Below are positions 5,591 through 12,452 of a DNA stretch of 12,452 nucleotides, in pieces. The stretch is from Acetobacteraceae bacterium (GTDB taxonomy: Bacteria; Pseudomonadota; Alphaproteobacteria; Acetobacterales; Acetobacteraceae). The notes beneath the pieces are model-generated. The model was not told where the DNA came from. It did not search any database and was given only the letters and a program-made list of their open reading frames with translations. Every line of letters starts with the position of its first letter. The stretch's first letter is position 1. Both the position numbers and the translations under genes were made by a program. Location of the stretch: assembly GCA_019689515.1 (NCBI GenBank), contig JADGHI010000061.1, forward strand, positions 1 through 12,452. Reading direction: 5' to 3'.

Positions 5591-7315
5591 TCAGGCTGTG
5601 ACGCGGCCCGCGCGCACCAGCTTGCCGGGCAGCGCGCCCGTGAACTCGCCGTCCTCGAAGATCGGCACGCCGGAGGCGAAGGTGGCCTTGTAGCCGTCCA
5701 CGCGCTGCACCAGGCGCCGCCCGCCGGCCGGCAGGTCGTAGCGCACCTCCGGCGCGTGGAGGCGCAGCCCCGCATAGTCCAGGATGTTCACGTCGGCCTT
5801 CTTGCCCGGCGCCAGCACGCCGCGGTCGTTGAGGCCGTAGAACGCCGCCGGCTCGCTGGTCTGGCGCTTCACCACGAATTCCAGCGGCAGGCGCGGGCCG
5901 CGGCTGCGGTCGCGCGTCCAGTGGGTCAGCATGAAGCTCGGCATGCTGGCGTCGATGATCGAGGAGCAGTGCGCCCCGCCGTCGGAGAGGCCGAGCAGCG
6001 TCGCCTCGTTCGTCAGCATCTCGTGGATGACGTCGTGGTTGTCCACGTTGTAGCCGGTGACCGGGAAGAACAGGAACCGGTCGGCGCCGCCGGCGAGGTA
6101 GTCGTACGCGACCTCGTCCGGCGTGCGGCCCTCGCGCTCGGCGATGGCGGCGATGCTCTCGCTCGCGCGCGGCTCGTAGTCCGGCGGGTCGCCGAGGATG
6201 AACATGCGGTGCCAGCGCCGCGTGATGTGCTGGCGGAACTGGGAGAGGCGGCTCACCAGTTCCTCGGACGGCGCCTCGCTCAGCACCTGGGCGCGCACCG
6301 CGGGGTCGCGCAGGCGCTTCATCCGCTCCTCGATCGGGAGCTTGAGCAGCGCCTGGTAACTCGGCCGTATGGAGAAGGGGTTGAGCGCGGTGTCGGCCCC
6401 GAGCAGCACGCCGACGGGGCGCCCCGCGACCTGCGCCGTCACCATCGCGCCCTCGGCGCGGGCGCGGCGTACGCCCTCCAGCAGGCGCTGCCAGCGCTCC
6501 GTGTCGGTCGGGCGGTCGGTGAGGAGGAACCAGACCGGGCGGCCCGTCTCCTTGCCGAGCCGGGTCAGCCACTCGAGCTCCTCGATCTCGATGTCGAAGT
6601 CGCTGTTCATGCCGAAGGCGCCGTGGCCGACGCGGCCGAGCGCGCGGCCGATGCCCAGCAGCTCCTCGACCTCGGAATAGCGGCCCGGCACCATCTCGCC
6701 GTCCGGGGTCTTGTGCGAGTTGGTGCGCGAGGTGGTGAAGCCGAAGGCGCCGGCGCGCAGCGCCTGCTCGGTGAGGCGGGACATCTCCGCGATGTCCTCG
6801 GCGGTGGCCTTCTCGCGCCGGATGGCCCGCTCGCCCATCACATAGACGCGGAGCGGGTGGTGCGGGACCTGCGCGCCGACGTCGATCGCGCGCGGAATGG
6901 CGGCGAGCGCGTCGAGGTAGTCGGGGAAGCTCTCCCAGTTCCACTTGAGGCCCTCGGCGAGGACGATGCCGGGAATCTCCTCGACGCCCTCCATCAGCCG
7001 GACGAGCTCCTCGCGGTGCTCGCGCCGCACCGGGGCGAAGCCGACGCCGCAATTGCCGAACAGCACGGTGGTCACGCCGTGCCAGGAAGAGGGAGAGAGC
7101 TCCGGATCCCAGGTCGCCTGGCCGTCATAGTGGGTGTGCACGTCCACCCAGCCCGGGGTGACGAGCAGGCCATCGGCGTTGATCTCGCGCCTGCCGGGCC
7201 CTGCCTTGCCGCCCACCTGGACGATCCGGTCGCCGTCGAGCGCCACATCGCCGGTGAAGGCCGGACGGCCGGTGCCGTCCACGATGGTTCCGCCGCGGAT
7301 GACCGTCGTATGCAT
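5591..7315 (-). CDS. Amidohydrolase, N-acyl-D-amino-acid deacylase (D-aminoacylase) family
   Basis: This 574-residue amidohydrolase-superfamily protein has the D-aminoacylase layout. A small beta domain (residues 1-55) opens it, followed by metal-site motif VDVHTHYDGQATWD (57-70, with His60 and His62), LFGNCGVGFAPV (85-96) with Cys89, SDGGAH (444-449) with Asp445, and the C-terminal beta domain with LAPGKKADVNILD (501-513). Family members hydrolyse N-acyl-D-amino acids in the cytoplasm. However, the regions that carry the zinc-binding ATHMRDE and ISHHK histidines in characterised D-aminoacylases read here FGMNSDFD (234-241) and WFLLTDRPT (262-270), so activity and substrate are open. GGGAGGG (plus-strand 7319-7325) precedes the ATG at slightly short spacing, and a promoter candidate lies at 7385-7414. 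It is probably monocistronic, since a terminator-like hairpin separates it from the next upstream minus-strand gene. Confidence 0.88.
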   Translation of the reverse strand: MHTTVIRGGTIVDGTGRPAFTGDVALDGDRIVQVGGKAGPGRREINADGLLVTPGWVDVHTHYDGQATWDPELSPSSWHGVTTVLFGNCGVGFAPVRREHREELVRLMEGVEEIPGIVLAEGLKWNWESFPDYLDALAAIPRAIDVGAQVPHHPLRVYVMGERAIRREKATAEDIAEMSRLTEQALRAGAFGFTTSRTNSHKTPDGEMVPGRYSEVEELLGIGRALGRVGHGAFGMNSDFDIEIEELEWLTRLGKETGRPVWFLLTDRPTDTERWQRLLEGVRRARAEGAMVTAQVAGRPVGVLLGADTALNPFSIRPSYQALLKLPIEERMKRLRDPAVRAQVLSEAPSEELVSRLSQFRQHITRRWHRMFILGDPPDYEPRASESIAAIAEREGRTPDEVAYDYLAGGADRFLFFPVTGYNVDNHDVIHEMLTNEATLLGLSDGGAHCSSIIDASMPSFMLTHWTRDRSRGPRLPLEFVVKRQTSEPAAFYGLNDRGVLAPGKKADVNILDYAGLRLHAPEVRYDLPAGGRRLVQRVDGYKATFASGVPIFEDGEFTGALPGKLVRAGRVTA

Positions 7316-7384
7316 GTTCCCTCCCGGGGTTGGCGCGGCACGCGCAGGGGTGGGCCCGGCGCCGTCGTTGCGGCCGCTACGTGG

Positions 7385-7414
7385 ATTGAAGGCCGGTTAT
7401 GGAGGGAGGGTCAA
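7385..7414 (-). promoter_or_regulatory. Candidate promoter of the deacylase-family gene
   Basis: Read on the minus strand, TTGACC (plus positions 7409-7414) and TTCAAT (7385-7390) are separated by 18 bases and match the housekeeping consensus at 5 of 6 and 4 of 6 bases. The leader to the ATG at 7315 would be about 65 bases. Confidence 0.5.
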
Positions 7415-7475
7415 GGCCGGCCGCGCGCTCCTGCATCGCGGTTCAGCCGGGGAACGCCCCCGGCGCCGATCACAA

Positions 7476-7501
7476 GCGGGCGCGGGGAGCGGTGCGCCCG
7501 C
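7476..7501 (-). terminator. Terminator-like hairpin after the AhpD-like gene
   Basis: A perfect 8-base inverted repeat, GCGGGCGC (7476-7483) with GCGCCCGC (7494-7501) and a 10-base loop, starts directly at the TAG stop of the AhpD-like gene on the minus strand. It is followed by TTGTGAT, only a weak T-rich tail. Confidence 0.5.
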
Positions 7502-7840
7502 CTAGTCGCCCACCGCGTCCAGCACATGCAGCGACCGCGTGAACGCCGCCCCCGCGTTCAGCGCCACCGCCACGCCCAGCGCCTCGGCGATCTCCTCCTT
7601 CGTGGCCCCCGCGGCCTTCGCCTTGCGCACATGCGCGTCCATGCAGCCGTCGCAGCCCGTGGTCACCGTGACGGCGAGGGCGATCAGCTCGCGCGTCTTG
7701 GCGTCAAGATGCTGCGTCTTGGCCGAGGCGCCGGAGAGCGCGCCGAACGCCTTCACCAGCTCCGGGTGCAGCGCCGAGAACTCCTTGCCGCGCCCGCGCA
7801 GCGCCGCGCTGTAGGCGTCCCAGTCCTTGATCGCGCTCAT
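7502..7840 (-). CDS. AhpD-like carboxymuconolactone decarboxylase family protein
   Basis: This 112-residue protein has the AhpD core active-site pattern: Glu51 in RELIALAV, then Cys63, Cys66 and His70 in GCDGCMDAH. The spacing (Glu-12-Cys-3-Cys-4-His) equals that of AhpD, where the cysteine pair reduces peroxides or lipoylated partners with Glu/His as proton relay. It is therefore more likely a small thiol peroxidase or disulfide reductase than a true 4-carboxymuconolactone decarboxylase. The ATG at 7840 is chosen because GGGGA lies 8 bases upstream. A longer reading from 7900 would run through the clpA terminator region and is not protein-like. The gene is downstream of clpA on the same strand but behind a strong terminator, so it is probably transcribed on its own from the short gap; I could not see a good promoter there. 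Confidence 0.88.
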   Translation of the reverse strand: MSAIKDWDAYSAALRGRGKEFSALHPELVKAFGALSGASAKTQHLDAKTRELIALAVTVTTGCDGCMDAHVRKAKAAGATKEEIAEALGVAVALNAGAAFTRSLHVLDAVGD

Positions 7841-7862
7841 CGCATCGTCCCCACAAACGAAA

Positions 7863-7892
7863 CGGGCGCGGCCCCCGAGGACGCCGCGCCCG
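7863..7892 (-). terminator. Intrinsic terminator of clpA
   Basis: CGGGCGCGGC (7863-7872) and GCCGCGCCCG (7883-7892) form a perfect 10-pair stem with a 10-base loop. On the minus strand the stem is followed by TTTCGTTTG. It lies about 30 bases after the clpA stop, so it should end clpA transcripts before the AhpD-like gene. Confidence 0.75.
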
Positions 7893-7921
7893 CTCATCAT
7901 CCCAGGGATGGGGCCGGGTGG

Positions 7922-10276
<2,355 letters not shown>

Positions 10277-10432
10277 GGTCGTTACGACGCTCCTTCCAGG
10301 GAGTCCGCGCAGTCAAAGCCCGGCGGCGTGACCGGTTCCGTCACTCGCGCGACAGGTATGTATCCTGCGCCCGATCGGCATCCCCGCCATCCGGGCGGTC
10401 TTGACGGGTGCGCGGATAGGATCGTCAGCGTC

Positions 10433-10783
10433 TCATTCCTTCTCGATGGTGCACTGCAACGGGTGCTGGTTCTGCCGCGCGAGGTCCATCACCTGGGTCA
10501 CCTTCGTCTCGGCCACCTCGTAGGTGTAGACCCCGCAGACGCCCACGCCGCGACGGTGGACGTGCAGCATGATGCGCGTCGCCTCCTCCCGGGTCTTCTG
10601 GAAGAAGCGCTCCAGCACGTGAACGACGAACTCCATCGGCGTGTAGTCGTCGTTCAGCATCAGGACCTTGTACATCGAAGGCTTCTTGGTGCGCGGCCGC
10701 GCCTTGACGACGACCCCCGTCTGGGGATTGTCGCCGCCCTGCGTGCCGCCGCCTCTGCCAGGGAACTTGTCTGGATCGCTCAT
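10433..10783 (-). CDS. clpS: ATP-dependent Clp protease adaptor ClpS
   Basis: ClpS binds substrates with N-degron residues and hands them to the ClpA N-domain. The protein has 116 residues, with a flexible N-terminal extension (1-35) and the folded core from KVLMLNDDYTPMEFVVHVL onward (39-57). The N-degron pocket residues are present: Asn44, Asp45 and Asp46, gate residue Met50, and His76 in HVHRRG, followed by CGVYTYEVAETKV (83-95). The ATG at 10783 is chosen because AAGGCGAG precedes it and because the 41 residues of the longer reading from 10906 are arginine-rich and unlike ClpS. The gene is upstream of clpA and downstream of the phasin gene on the minus strand, separated from the latter by a strong terminator. 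Confidence 0.97.
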   Translation of the reverse strand: MSDPDKFPGRGGGTQGGDNPQTGVVVKARPRTKKPSMYKVLMLNDDYTPMEFVVHVLERFFQKTREEATRIMLHVHRRGVGVCGVYTYEVAETKVTQVMDLARQNQHPLQCTIEKE

Positions 10784-10828
10784 GCTCGCCTTGGTCCGCG
10801 GGCGCCGGCAATGCCCGCCCTGATGAAC

Positions 10829-10858
10829 AGGATATCGGACGCCACGGGCCACAGTGAA
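10829..10858 (-). promoter_or_regulatory. clpS: Candidate clpS(-clpA) promoter
   Basis: On the minus strand TTCACT (plus 10853-10858) and TATCCT (10829-10834) are spaced by 18 bases, each matching the housekeeping consensus at 4 of 6 bases. The leader before the ATG at 10783 would be about 40 bases. I saw no convincing heat-shock sigma-32-type promoter here. Confidence 0.4.
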
Positions 10859-10928
10859 GGGCCGCGCGCGTGCGTGAGCGACACGGCCGCGGAGATTCCC
10901 ACGCATGCAGCCCCTTCCGGAACGGAAA

Positions 10929-10999
10929 AGGCCCGGCCGCGTCCGCCCGCCCCGGCCGCCAAGGTGACGGAATCGGAACGGGCGGGCGCGGCCGGGCCT
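10929..10999 (-). terminator. Long-stem intrinsic terminator of the phasin gene
   Basis: The arms at 10929-10949 and 10979-10999 pair over 21 positions with a single G-T wobble (at 10942/10986), leaving a 29-base loop. Read on the minus strand, the stem ends ...GGGCCTTTTCCGTT, giving a T run straight after the stem. It lies about 110 bases after the phasin stop. Confidence 0.75.
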
Positions 11000-11111
11000 C
11001 TCTGGCCCAGCTATCCGTGTGCCCGCCGGAACGGACGGGGACGGGCGGATGCCCCGCCGGTCCCCTCCCGCCGGATGTCAAGCGGTTGCAGGCGTGGCTG
11101 GCTGCGCGCGC

Positions 11112-11636
11112 TCAGACGGAGATTGGCCGGCCGAACTTCTCGAAGGCCAGCGTCGCGCGGGCCGTGAGCGGCGCCGCGGTCTGCTCGGCCAGGCGGAGCG
11201 CCGCCTCCTGCAGGCGCGCGGCCTCGGTCAGCGTCCGCTCGATCGCGGCCCGGGCGAAGCTCGCCTGGAGGTCGGCCGCTTCCTTGAGGCTCTTCGCCGC
11301 GACCAGCGCCTTGGCGTTCTCGAGCGCCTGGTCGGTGAGGCCCTGCACCACCGCGAAGGTCTGGCGTGAGATGTCCTGCACGCCGACCGTCCAGGTCTGC
11401 GCGGACTTCGCCACCGCCTCGAGATTGCCGCGGCCGAACTCCACCGCCTCGTTGGCCGCCTTGAAGAGGCCTTCCGCCGTCTTCGTCGCCTGTTCCATGC
11501 TCTTCTCCACCGTCGCGCGGGCCTGGGCCGCGCCGTCCTCGATCAGCTTCTTCGCCTGGGTCGCGCCGGCGGCGGCCCGCGCCCCCCCCGCCTCGGCCGA
11601 GAGCTTCTTCGCCTCGGCCACCTTCTCGCTCGCCAT
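11112..11636 (-). CDS. Phasin family protein (PHA granule-associated)
   Basis: Phasins coat intracellular polyhydroxyalkanoate granules and control their number and size. The protein has 174 residues, is almost entirely helical and Ala/Lys/Glu/Gln-rich, and lacks a signal peptide. The phasin_2-like core runs from the AEGLFKAANEAVEFGRGNLEA region (about residues 54-74) through KSAQTWTVGVQDISRQTFAVVQ to AKSLKEAADLQASFARAAIER. The N-terminal 40 residues form an alanine/lysine-rich lead similar to histone-like tails of some phasins. The ATG at 11636 has AAGGA 10 bases upstream. A GTG at 11666 would add 10 residues but has no ribosome site. Eight consecutive G in codons 17-20 of the coding strand form a slippage-prone tract. 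Transcription probably starts near 11706, between two PhaR-like dyads. Confidence 0.9.
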   Translation of the reverse strand: MASEKVAEAKKLSAEAGGARAAAGATQAKKLIEDGAAQARATVEKSMEQATKTAEGLFKAANEAVEFGRGNLEAVAKSAQTWTVGVQDISRQTFAVVQGLTDQALENAKALVAAKSLKEAADLQASFARAAIERTLTEAARLQEAALRLAEQTAAPLTARATLAFEKFGRPISV

Positions 11637-11646
11637 CCGTCCTCGA

Positions 11647-11651
11647 TCCTT
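11647..11651 (-). promoter_or_regulatory. Ribosome binding site of the phasin gene
   Basis: On the minus strand AAGGA lies 10 bases before the ATG at 11636; GAGGA also occurs 3 bases before it. Together they support this start over the GTG at 11666. Confidence 0.55.
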
Positions 11652-11687
11652 GCTCGCCTGGTCCACTTAGCTGGCTGGTCCGCCACC

Positions 11688-11708
11688 CCATGCTGCACCG
11701 CAGCATGG
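11688..11708. promoter_or_regulatory. Perfect dyad, candidate PhaR operator in the phasin leader
   Basis: CCATGCTGC (11688-11696) and GCAGCATGG (11700-11708) form a perfect 9-base inverted repeat around ACC. Its centre reads CTGC-N3-GCAG, which as I recall is the recognition pattern reported for the PHB-responsive repressor PhaR of Paracoccus and Rhodobacter. It lies at the expected transcription start of the phasin gene. Confidence 0.5.
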
Positions 11709-11712
11709 CCTT

Positions 11713-11741
11713 TAGCTAAGGCACACCCTGGGCAGGGACAA
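11713..11741 (-). promoter_or_regulatory. Candidate phasin promoter
   Basis: On the minus strand TTGTCC (plus 11736-11741) is followed after 17 bases by TAGCTA (11713-11718). The -10 is weak, but the element lies between the two dyads and about 70 bases before the ribosome site of the phasin gene. Confidence 0.4.
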
Positions 11742-11745
11742 GGGA

Positions 11746-11765
11746 TTTTTTGCAGCGCACAAAAA
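11746..11765. promoter_or_regulatory. Second PhaR-like dyad upstream of the phasin promoter
   Basis: The core TGC-AGC-GCA (11751-11759) is flanked by a T6 run (starting 11746) and an A5 run (11761-11765), giving an imperfect dyad just upstream of the candidate -35. The TGC-N3-GCA core is shared with the dyad at 11688-11708. Confidence 0.45.
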
Positions 11766-11937
11766 TTTCCGGTCACGACCCCCTGAGGCCCACCCGGGAA
11801 ACCGATGTGGTTCCAACGAAAGAATGCGCGCTAACCTATTGCCTTTGTGATCTGTTTTAACTCTGTTCCCGTGGACAGGCCCGGCGAGCCCTCGTTACGA
11901 TGGTATCGCTGGTTGTAGCCGGGCCGTCTTAGGGGAG

Positions 11938-11961
11938 GCGGTCCGCGCTCGGGGGGACCGC
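11938..11961 (+). promoter_or_regulatory. Leader hairpin abutting the carboxypeptidase start codon
   Basis: GCGGTCC (11938-11944) pairs perfectly with GGACCGC (11955-11961), and the ATG begins at 11962. The near-start purine tract GGGGGGA (11951-11957) is partly in the loop and partly in the 3' arm, while a stronger AGGGGAGG (11931-11938) lies just before the hairpin. The fold could modulate ribosome access. Confidence 0.35.
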
Positions 11962-12452
11962 ATGAGTTTCATCGTCGCTTGGCGCCGCGGCCTCGCCGTG
12001 GCGGCGGTGATTGCCGTTGTCTGCGGCTTGCCGCTGGCCGCCGCACGCGCGCAGATCGGCAGCGACCGATACGCCGCCATCGTCGTGGACGCCCGGGATG
12101 GGACCACCCTGTTCGCGGCCAACGCGGACGCGCCGCGCCATCCCGCCTCGCTGACCAAGATGATGACGCTCTACATGGTCTTCGAGGCCCTGCGCGACGG
12201 CCGGCTCTCCCTCTCCACGCCGATGCCGGTCTCGGCGGATGCCGCCTCGCGCCCTCCCTCGAAGCTCGGCCTGCCGCCGGGATCGTACATCACGGTCGAG
12301 CAGGCGATCCTCGCCCTCGTCACGAAGTCCGCCAACGACGCCGCCGCGGTGGTCGGCGAATACCTCGCCGGCGGCTCCGAGGCGCGCTTCGCCCAGATGA
12401 TGACGCTGCGCGCCCGTGCCCTCGGCATGACGCGGACCACCTTCCGCAACGC
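11962..12452 (+). CDS. D-alanyl-D-alanine carboxypeptidase (peptidase S11), 3'-truncated
   Basis: This is a penicillin-binding protein of the PBP5/DacA type, which removes the terminal D-Ala from peptidoglycan stem peptides in the periplasm. The 163 visible residues begin with a Sec signal peptide (basic WRR at 7-9, hydrophobic core 11-27, likely cleavage after ARA at residue 30). The S11 motifs follow: nucleophile motif SLTK (Ser63-Lys66) and SAN (Ser123-Asn125), with the usual HPASLTKMMTLY and LVTKSANDAAAVVGEYLAG context. The third motif (KTG) and any C-terminal domain lie beyond the window, where the frame is still open. The gene is divergent from the phasin gene. Its immediate leader contains a hairpin ending at the base before the ATG. 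Confidence 0.95.
   Translation, partial: MSFIVAWRRGLAVAAVIAVVCGLPLAAARAQIGSDRYAAIVVDARDGTTLFAANADAPRHPASLTKMMTLYMVFEALRDGRLSLSTPMPVSADAASRPPSKLGLPPGSYITVEQAILALVTKSANDAAAVVGEYLAGGSEARFAQMMTLRARALGMTRTTFRN

Larger units (their letters stand above)
10784..11111 (-). other. Intergenic region phasin-clpS
   Basis: These 328 bases hold no gene I can support. On the minus strand they contain the phasin terminator (10929-10999) and a candidate clpS promoter (10829-10858). Short GGAACGG repeats occur at 10919, 10976 and 11029. The rest shows only small GC-rich inverted repeats. Confidence 0.5.
11637..11961. other. Divergent intergenic region phasin / carboxypeptidase
   Basis: These 325 bases include the most AT-rich stretch of the window (about 11740-11870). 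They hold the phasin promoter, two dyads (11688-11708 and 11746-11765) and the leader hairpin of the carboxypeptidase gene (11938-11961). For the plus-strand gene I see no strong -35/-10 pair; TTGCCT at 11839-11844 is the best -35-like sequence but has only a poor -10 (TCTGTT, 11862-11867). Confidence 0.5.

Noticed and set aside
7446..7464. Hairpin GCCGGGG/CCCCGGC between the deacylase-family and AhpD-like genes
   Set aside because: A 7-pair stem without a T run, next to a better-placed hairpin at 7476-7501. GC-rich inverted repeats of this size are expected by chance here.
2637..7840. Reading pobA and the carboxymuconolactone-decarboxylase-family gene as one protocatechuate (pca) cluster
   Set aside because: They are about 3.7 kb apart with convergent and divergent genes between them. 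The small gene has the AhpD CxxC-x3-H site, and no other pca gene is present.
10277..10432. A separate clpA promoter in the clpS-clpA gap
   Set aside because: GATACAT- and TTGACT-like pieces occur on the minus strand but never at a suitable spacing, so no promoter is called.

Overview
The window reads as ordinary chromosome of a very GC-rich alphaproteobacterium. The strong G/C bias at third codon positions, an Hsp33, ClpS-ClpA and phasin set, an aerobic aromatic monooxygenase and polyhydroxyalkanoate (PHA) granule biology all suggest Rhodospirillales, most likely Acetobacteraceae (Roseomonas-like). This placement is inference from gene content and composition. I see no insertion sequence, prophage, CRISPR array, tRNA or rRNA gene, and no block of foreign composition.

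Layout. Positions 1-2576 are on the plus strand: the 3' part of hslO (redox chaperone Hsp33), a probable Tat-exported lipoprotein, a RidA-family protein that lacks the deaminase arginine, and a small Gly/Tyr-rich lipoprotein. A hairpin at 2593-2625 separates this block from convergent pobA (4-hydroxybenzoate 3-monooxygenase, minus). pobA is divergent from a NIPSNAP-family gene, which is followed by a D-2-hydroxyacid dehydrogenase gene (both plus). A second two-sided hairpin at 5548-5581 separates these from a minus-strand amidohydrolase of the N-acyl-D-amino-acid deacylase family. Next on the minus strand come an AhpD-like carboxymuconolactone-decarboxylase-family gene, clpA, clpS and a phasin gene. 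Divergent from the phasin, on plus, is the 5' part of a D-alanyl-D-alanine carboxypeptidase gene, cut by the window end.

How the genes work together. ClpS and ClpA form the N-end-rule adaptor and unfoldase for ClpP. Hsp33 and the AhpD-like protein fit oxidative and protein-stress defence. The phasin coats PHA granules, and its promoter region carries two dyads resembling PhaR operators. The central genes (pobA, NIPSNAP, hydroxyacid dehydrogenase, deacylase) look like separately transcribed catabolic genes, not one pathway.

The best leads are modest. They are the two PhaR-like dyads bracketing the phasin promoter, the deacylase-family protein that seems to lack two of the family's zinc histidines, the arginine-less Rid protein, and a hairpin abutting the carboxypeptidase start codon. 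I found no convincing undescribed multi-gene system.
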